Both the position numbers and the translations under genes were made by a program. From Streptococcus sp. HMSC074B11 (GTDB taxonomy: Bacteria > Bacillota > Bacilli > Lactobacillales > Streptococcaceae), in the NCBI RefSeq assembly GCF_001808705.1, contig NZ_KV794302.1, positions 48,458-99,815 of the forward strand: a DNA stretch of 51,358 nt, written 5' to 3'. Shown here piece after piece: positions 23,705-33,738 of this stretch; position 1 is the first letter of the stretch; each line of letters starts with the position of its first letter. The notes beneath the pieces were generated by a model. It ran no database searches. It was not told the origin of the DNA and saw only the letters and a list, made by a program, of their open reading frames with translations.

Positions 23705-23751
23705 GAACTAAGTCCTACAATTACTATAGCCAAAAGTAGTCGGAACTTAGC

Positions 23752-25212
23752 TTATTTCGCAATTTCTGCCAACATTTTTTCGATGTGTTGGATGGATTTT
23801 TCACGTCCAAGCAAGTAGATGGTATCTGGCAATTCAGGACCATGCATTTCACCTGAAACGGCAATACGGATTGGCATAAAGAGATTCTTCCCTTTGATCC
23901 CAGTTTCTTTTTGAACCGCTTTGATTTGTGGGAAGATATTTTCTGCCACAAACTCATCGTCTGACATGGATTCCAATTTCGCTTTGAAGGCTTCCAATAC
24001 TGTTGGTACTGTTTCACCAGCCATCACTTCTCGCTCAGCTTCTGTCAATTCTGGGAAGTCTGAGAAGAAGAGATCCGTCAATGGAACGATTTCGTCCACT
24101 GACTTCATTTGTGGTTTGTAGAGTTCCACCAATTTCTCAGCCTTATCAGTCAATCGTCCTGCTTCTTCAAGGAATGGTTTGGCCATTTCAAAGATAGTCT
24201 CAAGATCCGCATTCTTAATGTACTCATTGCTCATCCAGTCCATTTTCTTCTGGTCGAAGGCTGCTGGAGACTTGCTGAGACGGTTTTCATCAAAGAGGTT
24301 AATGAGTTCTTGACGAGAGAAGATTTCGTCTTCCCCACCAGGGTTCCAACCTAGAAGAGCGATGAAATTAAAGACTGCTTCTGGAAGGTACCCTTTCTTA
24401 CGGTAATCTTCGATAAATTGAAGGGTGTTCGTATCCCGTTTAGATAACTTCTTACCAGTTTCAGAATTGATGATAAGTGTCATGTGCCCAAACTCAGGTG
24501 CTTCCCAACCAAGCGCTTCATAGACCATGAGCTGTTTTGGTGTATTGGCAATGTGGTCATCTCCACGAATAACATGAGAAATTTGCATATCGTGGTCATC
24601 AATGACAACGGCAAAGTTGTAAGTTGGGTAGCCGTCTTTCTTTTGGATAACCCAGTCACCACCGATATTACCGCCTTCAAACTCGATATCACCTTTGACC
24701 ATATCATGCCATTTATAGATACCAGACTCATTCACTGCTAAACGAACAGTCGGGATGATGCCCGCTGCTTCACGTTCTGCAACGTAAGCTGCTTTTTCTT
24801 CTTGGCTCATGCCAAGGTATTCGTTAATGTAACGAGGTGTTTCACCGGCTGCTTCTTGACGTTCACGTTCTGCTGCCAATTCTTCTTCTGTAACGTAAGA
24901 TTTGTAGGCTTTTCCTTCAGCTAAGAGTTGGTCGATATATTTTTGATAGAGTTCCAAACGCTCAGACTGGCGGTAGTTTTCATGAGTCTCTGGACTTTCA
25001 TCCCAGTCCATGCCTAACCAACGAAGGTTTTCAAGCTGTGAACGCTCTCCGTCTTCGACGTGGCGCTTACGGTCAGTATCTTCGATACGGATGATAAAAG
25101 TTCCACCATGATGACGTGCATACAAGTAGTTAAACAATGCTGTACGGGCATTTCCGATGTGTAGTAGTCCTGTTGGACTTGGTGCGTAACGTACGCGGAT
25201 ATCTTTTGACAT
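23752..25212 (-). CDS. gltX: glutamyl-tRNA synthetase
   Basis: A 486-residue class I aminoacyl-tRNA synthetase that charges tRNA-Glu (and tRNA-Gln in organisms using the GatCAB route). It has the HIGH-type motif ([20 protein letters not shown]) and the KMSKS-type KLSKRD, with the normal length. AGGAGAAGCT precedes the ATG. In related streptococci pgi lies directly upstream; here only a pgi fragment does. Confidence 0.96.
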   Translation of the reverse strand: MSKDIRVRYAPSPTGLLHIGNARTALFNYLYARHHGGTFIIRIEDTDRKRHVEDGERSQLENLRWLGMDWDESPETHENYRQSERLELYQKYIDQLLAEGKAYKSYVTEEELAAERERQEAAGETPRYINEYLGMSQEEKAAYVAEREAAGIIPTVRLAVNESGIYKWHDMVKGDIEFEGGNIGGDWVIQKKDGYPTYNFAVVIDDHDMQISHVIRGDDHIANTPKQLMVYEALGWEAPEFGHMTLIINSETGKKLSKRDTNTLQFIEDYRKKGYLPEAVFNFIALLGWNPGGEDEIFSRQELINLFDENRLSKSPAAFDQKKMDWMSNEYIKNADLETIFEMAKPFLEEAGRLTDKAEKLVELYKPQMKSVDEIVPLTDLFFSDFPELTEAEREVMAGETVPTVLEAFKAKLESMSDDEFVAENIFPQIKAVQKETGIKGKNLFMPIRIAVSGEMHGPELPDTIYLLGREKSIQHIEKMLAEIAK

Positions 25213-25258
25213 AGCTTCTCCTATAAAGTCTCTAGGCGTCTGCCTTTTTGCTCTCTAT

Positions 25259-25287
25259 ATTATATCACAAGTCTTGCCAGAGTCCAA
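25259..25287 (-). promoter_or_regulatory. promoter of gltX
   Basis: TTGGAC (25282-25287), 17-nt spacer, TATAAT (25259-25264) on the minus strand. Confidence 0.8.
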
Positions 25288-25302
25288 TTTCTCTTTTCGA
25301 GA

Positions 25303-25335
25303 AAAAGCAAAAAGAGTGGTAAAACCACTCTTTTC
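25303..25335 (-). terminator. terminator of the residual pgi
   Basis: AAAGAGTGGT / ACCACTCTTT (25311-25320, 25324-25333) with a U-rich tail on the minus strand. It is the original pgi terminator, left in place. Confidence 0.8.
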
Positions 25336-25342
25336 AGCTCTA

Positions 25343-25818
25343 TTATAGACGAGCGTTAAGTTCTTTGCTCAATTCTTCAAATCCTGGTTTACCAAGAAGG
25401 GCAAACATGTTGCGTTTGTATGCTTCAACACCTGGTTGGTCAAATGGGTTGATGGCATTCAAGTAACCTGAAAGGGCGATAGCCAATTCGAAGAAGTAGA
25501 TTGTGTAACCAAGAGTGAAGGCGTCTTGCTCAGGAAGAGTCACGTACATGTTTGGCACGTCACCGTCAGTGTGGGCAAGAAGAACACCGTCAGTTGCTTT
25601 TTTGTTTACAAAGTCAACGTCTTTTCCTTGAAGGTAGCCAAGTCCGTCAAGGTCTTCTTCCAAAGTAGGGATGATCACGTTCTTACGAGGTTTGTCAACG
25701 CGGACAACTGTTTCAAACATGATACGAGTTCCTTCTTGGATAAATTGACCCAATGAGTGTAGGTCTGTTGAGAAATTAGCTGAAGTTGGGTAAATCCCTT
25801 TTTGGTCTTTTCCTTCTG
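25343..25818 (-). pseudogene. pgi: 3' fragment of the resident glucose-6-phosphate isomerase gene
   Basis: Reading leftward from ~25818, [20 protein letters not shown] runs in frame through [18 protein letters not shown] to [12 protein letters not shown] and a stop. This is the C-terminal ~158 residues of Pgi. The 476 bp align to 31391-31866 of the full-length pgi, with about a dozen amino acid differences in the last 134 residues. Homology stops abruptly at 25818. The fragment lacks the N-terminal two thirds and any promoter, so it cannot encode an enzyme. It sits at the native place beside gltX. Confidence 0.92.
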
Positions 25819-26015
25819 TTCAGGCACCCCTTGTGGATGCATCTGCTGGAAATTCCCTTGCACTGACTGGCTAGTTTGATTGACTTGCCAATCAACCACT
25901 GCGTCATCTATTTTTTCTAATTTAGACCCAGAAGCCTGGACTTTTGGTCCAGGCTCTGAATCAATTTTTTAGACTTTTATTTTTCTAAATTGCTTGATTT
26001 GAAATTTTATTATGG
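25819..26015 (-). other. junction sequence between srlB and the pgi fragment
   Basis: The ~200 nt contain a 9-bp hairpin AGCCTGGAC / GTCCAGGCT (25933-25955) and an open minus-strand frame from ~25965 reading IDSEPGPKVQASGSKLEKID and VNQTSQSVQGNFQQMHPQG, which runs out of phase into the pgi fragment. It has a coding-like, Gln/Ser-rich character but was not recognised. It could be the tail of a gene carried in with the operon. Confidence 0.4.
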
Positions 26016-26402
26016 TTAAGCAGTTTCAAAAATCTGAATGGTAGAATCTTTATCAATTACTACCGCTTGATCTGCTACAACATGGAGTGTACCAGGAAGG
26101 CTCCCCTCTTTTGAACCATCAAAAGAAATCGTGATATGTCCCAGTCCAGTTAAATTTTTTTCTACTACATTTCCTACGGAACTAATCGAATATTCCTGAT
26201 TATCTACCACCAGCTTGCCACCTTCTAGTATTGAACCTAGCAGATTTTTGTTATCAATCTTAAAACAATACTCTGATAAATCTTCTGGTGCTTCTTCTCC
26301 AAATAAAATGAGCATATTGGCATCTTGAATCATATTCTGAGCTTCAGACCCTACTTGAATTACTTTAGTTTCAAAAATTTTCTTCATCTGATTTCTATTC
26401 AT
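26016..26402 (-). CDS. srlB: glucitol/sorbitol-specific PTS enzyme IIA
   Basis: A 128-residue cytoplasmic phosphocarrier of the glucitol PTS family. It takes phosphate from HPr and passes it to the IIB part of SrlE; the His in GLGHITISFDG is the likely phosphorylated residue. It is the last gene of the operon, 82 nt after srlE. The ATG at 26400-26402 has only AGAGAAAG upstream; a second ATG lies five codons in. Confidence 0.88.
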   Translation of the reverse strand: MNRNQMKKIFETKVIQVGSEAQNMIQDANMLILFGEEAPEDLSEYCFKIDNKNLLGSILEGGKLVVDNQEYSISSVGNVVEKNLTGLGHITISFDGSKEGSLPGTLHVVADQAVVIDKDSTIQIFETA

Positions 26403-26484
26403 ACTTTCTCTAATTTGTCATAAACTTAGGCTTATAGATAAGTTTAACATAATAGTTCTCTGTTTTCAGGCATCTATCAAAGGT

Positions 26485-27465
26485 CTACTGATAAAGACCA
26501 ATACTAGCTATCCAAGCAACTAGCACCCGCGGAACACCATTGAGAAAGCGTGAATAAAGTACCGAAGGGACACCAACCTCAACTGTTTCAGCCTTGGCTT
26601 CAGATAGGCCGAGTGCTACAGGAATGAAATCACAACCGTTTTGAGTGTTGATAGCAAATAAAGCTGGCAGAGCCATTTGGGGCGGAATAGTCCCTTTTCC
26701 GATTTCGACTCCAATTAAAGTTCCAATAATCTGACTAATAACAGCTCCGGGACCTAACAAAGGAGATAGGAATGGTAAGGAACAGATAAAGCCAATTAAA
26801 ACGAGTCCCCAGATGTTCCCCGCTAGGGGAACCATTAATTTTGCCAGCCAATTTCCAACACCAGATCCTTGAATAACCCCAATCAGCAAGGAAACAAAGG
26901 CCATGAAAGGAATTATTGTATTGAGCATTGTTTGGATGGCTTCACGAGCAGCCTGGTTGAAAGTTGCAACGACCTTACCAGCCCCCATCCCAATTCGTGC
27001 TACAATACTTGTTTCAGCTTTTTGCTCTGTAATTTTTTTACTAGTATCGTAAGTTGGCTTTTCAGTTACCACAGTTGTCGCTTTTTCGTCTTCATTAGCA
27101 GCAGAAATTTGATTAAGGCCAACTGCTGACACATAGATTTCCTCGGTTATATATTGAGCTAGAGGCCCACTTTTCCCTGTAGCGACAATATTTATTGTAG
27201 GGATTCCCTTTTTAGGATAAATACCACAGCGAAGAGTACCGCCACAATCCACGATTGCTAAAGCAATTTCCTCATCTGGGATAGAAGTTTTAAACCCATT
27301 AACAGCTTCCATACCGGTCAAATCAGCAATTTTATCTACAATATCTGGCTTTTCTCCGCCACCAGTAATATAGATGAATTTATGCTTAGCTTCACTAGGT
27401 GTAATGACCAAAGGTCCTCCGAAACCGCCATTTCCTTTAACAACTTTTATACTCTTATATGACAT
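26485..27465 (-). CDS. srlE: glucitol/sorbitol-specific PTS enzyme IIBC
   Basis: A 326-residue protein. The N-terminal IIB part (residues ~1-130) has the glucitol-type motifs [15 protein letters not shown] and the phosphocysteine region [14 protein letters not shown]. The C-terminal membrane part (~165-320) has the segments [19 protein letters not shown] and [19 protein letters not shown]. With SrlA it forms the membrane channel that imports sorbitol and phosphorylates it to sorbitol-6-P. The ATG at 27463-27465 ([11 protein letters not shown]) is chosen because it lies after the srlA stop. Confidence 0.92.
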   Translation of the reverse strand: MSYKSIKVVKGNGGFGGPLVITPSEAKHKFIYITGGGEKPDIVDKIADLTGMEAVNGFKTSIPDEEIALAIVDCGGTLRCGIYPKKGIPTINIVATGKSGPLAQYITEEIYVSAVGLNQISAANEDEKATTVVTEKPTYDTSKKITEQKAETSIVARIGMGAGKVVATFNQAAREAIQTMLNTIIPFMAFVSLLIGVIQGSGVGNWLAKLMVPLAGNIWGLVLIGFICSLPFLSPLLGPGAVISQIIGTLIGVEIGKGTIPPQMALPALFAINTQNGCDFIPVALGLSEAKAETVEVGVPSVLYSRFLNGVPRVLVAWIASIGLYQ

Positions 27466-27478
27466 AATTTCACTCTTT

Positions 27479-28024
27479 CTATAAATCAAATGTTTTACTC
27501 AAGGTAACACCTTGCTGTTTTGCTACATAAGCAGTTGTAAAATCGGTTACCCAACCACCTACAAAGTTCATGACAAGCCCAACAAGCATGTAACGAATGG
27601 CTAAGTCCATTTGACTTAAACCTAAAGTTTGAATTCCTGTCGCAATTCCCATCCATACAAATAATTCCCCAGGATTGATATGTGGAAATACACCATTTGA
27701 AGTATGGCAAAACTGCATCTGAGCTGCTACAAAACTAGGTTTATAATATTCTGGTAAGAAACGTCCCATACTGATTGCCATCGGATTTCCCAGCATAAAA
27801 GCTGAAATGAAAGGTAAAATCATATACCGGCTAACAGGATTTTTGGCAGAAATCTTAGCCAAGGAATTGACCTTCTCTTCTCCCAAGAAAGCGATAAGGG
27901 TATTCATTGCAATCAATAGCATCAAGACAAGAGGTACAATATTTGTCATCCAGCTAATAAAGGTTTCTCCACCTAATTGGAAGAGTTTCATAAAACTCTC
28001 TGCAAATTCTGTAATGTAATTCAT
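27479..28024 (-). CDS. srlA: glucitol/sorbitol-specific PTS enzyme IIC
   Basis: A 181-residue membrane protein with about four hydrophobic segments ([20 protein letters not shown] and others) and the family motif [20 protein letters not shown]. It is the first part of the split glucitol permease. It overlaps gutM by 4 nt (ATGA) and is 13 nt from srlE, so it is translationally coupled. Confidence 0.92.
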   Translation of the reverse strand: MNYITEFAESFMKLFQLGGETFISWMTNIVPLVLMLLIAMNTLIAFLGEEKVNSLAKISAKNPVSRYMILPFISAFMLGNPMAISMGRFLPEYYKPSFVAAQMQFCHTSNGVFPHINPGELFVWMGIATGIQTLGLSQMDLAIRYMLVGLVMNFVGGWVTDFTTAYVAKQQGVTLSKTFDL

Positions 28025-28518
28025 AAGGAACTCCTTTTCTTATTTTTTTTAAATAACTGTTTAATAGATAATTGTAAGTAATCCGCATAAAAGCCGAATC
28101 CCAGAAAAGAATCAGAAGAACTTGTCTCTTTCTCAATACCTGCCTCATGCCAAAGATAGACTTTTCTAGCATCTTCTATAGCTGATTGCATCAACTTATT
28201 TTCTTTTCTCACAAGAGGATTATACTTGTCAAAATAATGGATGTCTTCTCCAACATAATCGTCCATATTTTGAAAACGCGCTAAGATTGTGACTCCTTGC
28301 ATTTTGCTAGCTTTAAGAACCCGACCGTTTTCATCAACCGCGAACATGACAATCGTACCGGATTTGATTCTTCCGGATTTTCTGCCAATCGCTACGCGCC
28401 CCAGTTTCCGGAGCATCGTATAGGTCTTATTGAAGTCTTTGAGTTGCTGCCAGCCGAGGAACATTTGAAATATATAAGCTGCCATGACAAATACAGCGAA
28501 AATTATTAGCGAATTCAT
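28021..28518 (-). CDS. gutM: glucitol operon activator GutM
   Basis: A 165-residue protein with an N-terminal membrane segment (LIIFAVFVMAAYIFQMFLGW) and a cytoplasmic body (KTYTMLRKLGRVAIGRKSGR, GTIVMFAVDENGRV) typical of GutM. GutM proteins assist activation of glucitol operons together with the PRD regulator. Its start overlaps the gutR stop. Confidence 0.88.
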   Translation of the reverse strand: MNSLIIFAVFVMAAYIFQMFLGWQQLKDFNKTYTMLRKLGRVAIGRKSGRIKSGTIVMFAVDENGRVLKASKMQGVTILARFQNMDDYVGEDIHYFDKYNPLVRKENKLMQSAIEDARKVYLWHEAGIEKETSSSDSFLGFGFYADYLQLSIKQLFKKNKKRSSL

Positions 28519-30383
28519 TAAAATACTCCTTTGCTCTTAGAAAATGATAGAAATTCTGTCTCTGTTTCTACAGCCCTCAATGCTTCTTTTAGAGAAGGCT
28601 CTCCTGCAATTCGAAAAATGTCGTCATACAATTCCAGCAATTCACTTTCCATTTTTCTTTCAATTTCTGAGGGTATAGCGACTAGAAAGATAAATTCAAT
28701 CCAATCATCTCCTTTTTGATAAGGCTCTTCTAGTTTTCCAAACATTAAAATAGTTTTTGCATAACCTTGGTTAATTGTATGGGGAAAAGCAATTCCTCCG
28801 CCAAAAACGGTTGATTGTTTTTTCTCCCTATCAATTATCCGATTTCTAAAACCTTCATCAATCATCTGAAGTTTCTCTAACTCTGCAACCATATTTAGCA
28901 AGTATTGATGATAGGTTTTTTGTGGACCTAATCGAACAAATCGTAAGCTGACTGTTTCTAGATTTCTTTGATGAAAAGCATTGGCTCTCTGCCATTCTTC
29001 CCGCAACCATTGATCATCAAAAAGATGATTAACTTGAATGACTGGAGATTTAGAATCTTTATATTTTAGAGGAACTGTCGTAAAAATCGCGAAATAGTCC
29101 TGATTCAAATCCACATTAAAATCCTCTTCAGAATACTGAGTAATGTCTACATCATTTCCAAGGATTCGTCTGAGTTGCTGAATAATCATCGCAGCAGTTC
29201 CTCTTCCTGTTGTGCAAACTACAGCTATCTGCTTGCGAGAACTATTTACAATAGAGTTTTGCTTTCTTAAAATCATTTCAAAATACAAAGCCAAATATCC
29301 GATTTCAGATAATTCCAATTCAGAACCAAAAATTGCAGATAGTTCTTCTCCAGCAATTTTCGCCATTTCAAAAGCAAAAGGATATTGAGTTTGAACCTCG
29401 CCATGAAATATATCATTAGCTTGCACATGGAAAATCAGTCGATTGATTAAGGGGCCTAGATGAGACTTGATTTCTTCAAATAATTCTTCATCATCAAAGT
29501 TAACCAACATTGTTTCTTTGACTTTCTTGACAATCCCTTGAAAAATGTTTGCAAGCTGTTCAGATTGATAAGACGGCTTGCTTAAAGTGTCAATAAAACG
29601 GACATTAAAAGGAAAACACAAAAAGTCTATTTCAAACTGACTGAGGGAAATCTTATAAGTCATCACAATATGATAGATTAATTTCTCAACCAAAGGGGTC
29701 TCTGTTAAATCATTCCTATAGTAAGGAATAGGACAACTCAACACCCTAGATGCATGAATACGCTCCACCATAATTGAAATGGTCTTTCGAAGGAGTTCCT
29801 TTGTTTCTTTCGGGATTTTATACTCCTGGAGTAGCGTCTCCAGAAAAGAAGATGTTGCCTCGGTGAGTGTCCTTCCTTCAAAGTAAGGGGCCACTTGGTG
29901 AATATAGAGCAAGCGCAAATTCAGCTCGTCCCCCAAGACCTCCAGCCCACGGTTGGGCTTTCCTGAAATAGTGATAGAGTAACTATCTGCCAAAGATTTT
30001 ACTTGTTTTAAATCCTTATTAAGGGTACTTCTACTAACACCTGCTTCCTCAGCCAAGTCGTCAATAAGAAGAGGGGAGTTTGACTTAATTAAACGTTTTA
30101 GTAAATAGGCAATTCTTTTACTGGAAGAATTGAAGTCACTCTCCTGTTTTAAACTACCAGATAAAATCCTTTCCAACTCTGTATAGTCATACACTTCTAA
30201 CATTAACTTATCATCTTGTGAGATAATCTGGATATTAGGAGCCAAAACATCATTTAATTGTTGGATACTCTTTTGCAAGGTTTGCATACTAATATCCAGC
30301 TCTGAGCGCATATCTATCATGGAATAAGTTGGCTGTGAGACCATTTTTTCTAAAATGTTATACCATCGATTTACTAAGGTCAA
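28518..30383 (-). CDS. gutR: PRD-containing transcriptional activator of the glucitol operon
   Basis: A 621-residue BglG/MtlR-type activator. Domains in order: two N-terminal helix-turn-helix regions (to ~165), two PTS regulation domains (~180-380), an EIIB-like domain with the Cys P-loop VVCTTGRGTAAMII (~395), and an EIIA-like domain (~480-620) with GGGIAFPHTINQG. Phosphorylation by PTS proteins should tune its activity. The start is TTG at 30381-30383, 7 nt after GAGG. It lies within the operon, giving autoregulation. Confidence 0.9.
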   Translation of the reverse strand: MTLVNRWYNILEKMVSQPTYSMIDMRSELDISMQTLQKSIQQLNDVLAPNIQIISQDDKLMLEVYDYTELERILSGSLKQESDFNSSSKRIAYLLKRLIKSNSPLLIDDLAEEAGVSRSTLNKDLKQVKSLADSYSITISGKPNRGLEVLGDELNLRLLYIHQVAPYFEGRTLTEATSSFLETLLQEYKIPKETKELLRKTISIMVERIHASRVLSCPIPYYRNDLTETPLVEKLIYHIVMTYKISLSQFEIDFLCFPFNVRFIDTLSKPSYQSEQLANIFQGIVKKVKETMLVNFDDEELFEEIKSHLGPLINRLIFHVQANDIFHGEVQTQYPFAFEMAKIAGEELSAIFGSELELSEIGYLALYFEMILRKQNSIVNSSRKQIAVVCTTGRGTAAMIIQQLRRILGNDVDITQYSEEDFNVDLNQDYFAIFTTVPLKYKDSKSPVIQVNHLFDDQWLREEWQRANAFHQRNLETVSLRFVRLGPQKTYHQYLLNMVAELEKLQMIDEGFRNRIIDREKKQSTVFGGGIAFPHTINQGYAKTILMFGKLEEPYQKGDDWIEFIFLVAIPSEIERKMESELLELYDDIFRIAGEPSLKEALRAVETETEFLSFSKSKGVF

Positions 30384-30406
30384 CTCTCTTCCTCACCTTC
30401 ATTTTT

Positions 30407-31207
30407 TTAACCGCGAGTTTTCCCTCCAGCAATATTTGTAGTGACTCCAGTTATATAGCTAGAACGATCTGAAATATAGAATGCTACAAGATCAGCTACT
30501 TCCCGTAGTTTACCACTTCGTCCCAAAGGAGTTGTTGAAGTTGAAGCATAACCAGCTCGAATATCTTCTACCGTCTTTCCACGGGTATAAGCAAGAGCTT
30601 CCTCATAAGAAAGAGTTCGAAGTCCCGTAGCTTCCATAATTCCTGGAGCAATTCCAACCACACGTACACCATGCTTACCCAGCTCTTTCGCCCATGAACG
30701 AGTGTAACTATAGACTGCTGCTTTTGTTGCAGCATAGGCACTTTGTCCTTCAGAACCTTCCAAGCCTGCTTCTGAAGCCATGTTCACAATTACACCTTTT
30801 CCATTTTTCACTAAAATACGTCCTACTGCCTGACTAACCAAATACAAACCTTTTTGATTAATCATTGTTACTTTTTCAAACGTTTCATCGTCTAACTCGT
30901 AAGGACCTTTAGGATTTTCTGCATCAATTAATAATCTGGGAACATTAATCCCTGCATTATTGACTACCGCATCAATATTGCCAAATCTTTCAACTATTTT
31001 GGCAACACCCTCTTCTACTTCAGAGCGAGAAGTTACATCAACTTTTACAAATAATAGATTCGGGTGACGCAAATCGTTGTCGCTAAGATCAAAATTCGCT
31101 ACATTGACTCCTAATTCCAGCAATTCTTCAACGATTGCCTTACCGATCCCAGATGACGCGCCAGTCACAAGAACTGTTTTGCCTTTTATGTTTAACCAAT
31201 CATTCAT
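30407..31207 (-). CDS. srlD: sorbitol-6-phosphate 2-dehydrogenase (SDR)
   Basis: A 266-residue short-chain dehydrogenase with the NAD-binding TGASSGIGKAIVEEL, the NNAG motif (VVNNAGINVPR), the catalytic Tyr-x3-Lys (SAYAATKAAVYSYTR) and Ser region. It oxidises sorbitol-6-P to fructose-6-P. The neighbouring PTS genes define the substrate. The ATG at 31205-31207 is 7 nt after GAGAGG; an ATG-like start five codons upstream is less likely. It is the first gene of the operon. Confidence 0.9.
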   Translation of the reverse strand: MNDWLNIKGKTVLVTGASSGIGKAIVEELLELGVNVANFDLSDNDLRHPNLLFVKVDVTSRSEVEEGVAKIVERFGNIDAVVNNAGINVPRLLIDAENPKGPYELDDETFEKVTMINQKGLYLVSQAVGRILVKNGKGVIVNMASEAGLEGSEGQSAYAATKAAVYSYTRSWAKELGKHGVRVVGIAPGIMEATGLRTLSYEEALAYTRGKTVEDIRAGYASTSTTPLGRSGKLREVADLVAFYISDRSSYITGVTTNIAGGKTRG

Positions 31208-31227
31208 TTTGATACCTCTCAAATTTT

Positions 31228-31252
31228 ATTTACAAGGCAATTATACAGCGCT
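31228..31252 (-). promoter_or_regulatory. srl operon promoter region with cre-like site
   Basis: On the minus strand ATGAAAGCGCTGTATAAT combines a TATAAT -10 with a sequence close to the streptococcal cre consensus (TGAAAGCGCT core). The -35 is poor, as expected for an activator-dependent promoter. CcpA repression is inferred. Confidence 0.65.
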
Positions 31253-31324
31253 TTCATAAAAGAATTAAGACACTCTTTTTTACACTTTTAAAAAAAATAA
31301 TAAACTAATTAAGAGGCTTGTACT

Positions 31325-31358
31325 AAAAATCCACAAGAAATGAACTTGTGGATCTTTT
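31325..31358. terminator. bidirectional terminator between pgi and srlD
   Basis: ATCCACAAG / CTTGTGGAT (31329-31337, 31345-31353) has an A-run on the left and CTTTTT on the right. It separates full-length pgi from the srl operon. Confidence 0.88.
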
Positions 31359-31390
31359 TATATTCTAAATGAACTCAAAGCATATGAGAA

Positions 31391-32740
31391 TCAAAGGCGT
31401 GCATTCAACTCAGCACCCAGCTCTTCAAAGCCTGGTTTCCCAAGAAGAGCAAACATGTTTTTCTTATAAGCTTCAACTCCAGGCTGGTCAAATGGATTGA
31501 TACCATTCAGGTAGCCAGAAAGAGCAATAGCCAACTCAAAGAAGTAAATAGTGTAGCCCAAAGTGAACTCATCTTGCTCAGGCAGTGTCACAAACATATT
31601 TGGAACTCCACCATCAGTGTGTGCTAACAGCACTCCATCTGTAGCTTTTTTATTGACAAAGTCAACATCTTTTCCTTGCAAGTAGCCAAGACCGTCCAAG
31701 TCTTCTGCCAATTCAGGAATCAGCACATTTTTGCGAGGTTTATCTACACGGATAACTGTTTCAAAGAGGATACGGGTACCTTCCTGGATAAATTGTCCCA
31801 GAGAGTGCAAGTCTGTTGAGAAGTTAGCTGAAGTTGGATAAATCCCTTTTTGGTCTTTCCCTTCTGACTCACCAGCCAGTTGCTTCCACCACTCAGAGAA
31901 GTATTGCAGAGATGGTTCATAGTTAGCTAGAACTTCTGTCAGATAACCTTTACGGTACAAGATATTGCGTACAACTGCATATTGATATGCTTCATTTTCA
32001 GCCAACTTATCAGAAGCATAAGCCTTGCGAGCAGCATTTGCTCCTTCCATTAACTTGCTGATATCAGCTCCTGCAGCTGCGATTGGCAAGAGCCCCACTG
32101 CTGTCAATACTGTAAAACGACCACCTACACTATCAGGCACTACAAAAGTATCCCAGCCATTAGCATCTGCTTCAACTTTAACTGCACCTTTAGCGCGGTC
32201 TGTAGTTGCGTAGATACGTTGGTTAGCTTCTTCTTGACCGTACTTCTTAACCAAGAGTTCTTTGAAGACACGGAAAGCAATAGCCGGTTCAGTTGTTGTA
32301 CCTGATTTAGAAATCACGTTTACTGAGAAATCTTTGTCTGATACATAGTCTACCAAATCAGCCAAATAGCTTGAAGAGATAGAGTTTCCAGCATAGAGGA
32401 TCTGAGGTGCCTTGCGTTCTTCCTTTCTTTGCAAGTTTACAAATGAATTATTCAAGAAATCAATAGCTGCACGAGCTCCTAAATAGGAACCACCAATACC
32501 GATTACGATCAATACCTCACTATCAGATTGGATTTTAGCAGCAGCCTTTTGAATACGAGCAAATTCATCTTTGTCATATTCTTCAGGTAAGTTCAACCAG
32601 CCAGTCATTTCTGCCCCAGGACCTGTACCATTTCTCAGAGCAGAATCTGCTGCAGTCACTTGAGGCTGCATATAATCTAGTTCATGTGGTGCAACAAATT
32701 TATCTAATACTTTTGAATAATCAAATTTAATATGTGACAT
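31391..32740 (-). CDS. pgi: glucose-6-phosphate isomerase (full-length, diverged allele)
   Basis: A 449-residue enzyme that interconverts glucose-6-P and fructose-6-P. It has [17 protein letters not shown], the sugar-phosphate site [16 protein letters not shown], and the C-terminal [28 protein letters not shown] precedes the ATG at 32738-32740. It is the only intact pgi in the window. Its C-terminus differs from the residual fragment at 25343-25818, so the two are not a recent duplication of one allele. Sorbitol catabolism delivers fructose-6-P, the product of this enzyme. Confidence 0.95.
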   Translation of the reverse strand: MSHIKFDYSKVLDKFVAPHELDYMQPQVTAADSALRNGTGPGAEMTGWLNLPEEYDKDEFARIQKAAAKIQSDSEVLIVIGIGGSYLGARAAIDFLNNSFVNLQRKEERKAPQILYAGNSISSSYLADLVDYVSDKDFSVNVISKSGTTTEPAIAFRVFKELLVKKYGQEEANQRIYATTDRAKGAVKVEADANGWDTFVVPDSVGGRFTVLTAVGLLPIAAAGADISKLMEGANAARKAYASDKLAENEAYQYAVVRNILYRKGYLTEVLANYEPSLQYFSEWWKQLAGESEGKDQKGIYPTSANFSTDLHSLGQFIQEGTRILFETVIRVDKPRKNVLIPELAEDLDGLGYLQGKDVDFVNKKATDGVLLAHTDGGVPNMFVTLPEQDEFTLGYTIYFFELAIALSGYLNGINPFDQPGVEAYKKNMFALLGKPGFEELGAELNARL

Positions 32741-32884
32741 AATATTCCTCCAAAATTTCTTCTCTTCTATCATAACCCTTACCTTAGATTTTTTCAAGTT
32801 TTTATACTGAATTTTTCCAAATTTTATCATAATTTAAACATTTGCGTAAAAAATGTTACAATATTAAAATTTGAACGAAATAAG

Positions 32885-32913
32885 ACAAAAAAACGACTAG
32901 GTTTCCAGTCGTT
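32885..32913 (-). terminator. terminator of the amidotransferase gene
   Basis: AACGACT / AGTCGTT (32892-32898, 32907-32913), overlapping the stop codon, followed on the minus strand by a run of U. Confidence 0.8.
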
Positions 32914-33601
32914 ACAATTCATTCAATAAATACTCAAATAATTCTAAGTTGCCATCCTCTTTATTGACCAAAAATTCTGGATGCCACTGCAAACCAATAA
33001 TACGGTGTTCATCGATAGATTCGATTGCTTCAATCGTTTGGTCACGTGGATCTACTGCAGTTACGCGGAAATTAGGTGCCAAGTCTTTAATACTTTGACG
33101 ATGAACTGAGTTTACTTGACTTTCTTTACTAAACAACTTGGACACAACACTTCCTTCCACTGTTTCAATAGAATGTGAAGTTCCAAAAGGTAGACCTTGC
33201 CAATGACCTTCAATCTCCTGATTGAGTGTACCACCAAAGGCAACGTTTACCAACTGAACGCCACGGCAAATGGCTAAGATTGGCTTGTTCTGACGCAAGG
33301 CTTCTTGTAGAAGAGCTAGCTCAAACTCGTCGCGAGCTAGATTATAGTCATCGCTATCAATTGTTTTTTCCTCACCATAAAACTGAGGATGAACATTTTG
33401 TCCTCCAGTCAAGATGAGCTTATCAATCATTTCTACATAGTCATGGACAAGTGTCTCATCACCAACCGGAATGACCAAAGGAAGTCCGCCAACCTGACGA
33501 ATACTTTCAGCAAATTTACAGGATACAGATGAGTGGATGTTTTTTCCTTCTGCGTCTACAGGACATAGGTTTGCCGCTACTCCAACAACTGTTCTTGCCA
33601 T
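32912..33601 (-). CDS. class I glutamine amidotransferase (gamma-glutamyl-gamma-aminobutyrate hydrolase type)
   Basis: A 229-residue protein of the peptidase C26/PuuD group. The nucleophile Cys lies in ILAICRGVQLVNVAFGG, and the catalytic His in IGLQWHPEF. Other family motifs are LILTGGQNVHPQFYGEE and SVHRQSIK. It probably hydrolyses a gamma-glutamyl amide; the substrate is not shown by context. The ATG at 33599-33601 follows AAGGAAATCAGTG. Confidence 0.85.
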   Translation of the reverse strand: MARTVVGVAANLCPVDAEGKNIHSSVSCKFAESIRQVGGLPLVIPVGDETLVHDYVEMIDKLILTGGQNVHPQFYGEEKTIDSDDYNLARDEFELALLQEALRQNKPILAICRGVQLVNVAFGGTLNQEIEGHWQGLPFGTSHSIETVEGSVVSKLFSKESQVNSVHRQSIKDLAPNFRVTAVDPRDQTIEAIESIDEHRIIGLQWHPEFLVNKEDGNLELFEYLLNEL

Positions 33602-33703
33602 CACTGATTTCCTTTCCTTTTCTATTGATAATCTTATCTTATCATCCTTCCCCACTCCTGTCTAATATGTATTTTTTAAGTCCGTGATAAAATTTTTTTA
33701 TCA

Positions 33704-33735
33704 GAAAAAGTTGCCCAAAATTAGGACAACTTTTT
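33704..33735. terminator. probable bidirectional terminator between patB and the amidotransferase
   Basis: AAAAAGTTGCCC and GGACAACTTTTT pair across ~8 nt with one mismatch, with A and T tracts on either side. Confidence 0.65.
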
Positions 33736-33738
33736 GCT

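Noticed and set aside
25343..32740. The srl block as an ICE or transposon
   Set aside because: No integrase, transposase or terminal inverted repeats. The only repeated sequence is the diverged pgi 3' part, which fits homologous replacement better.
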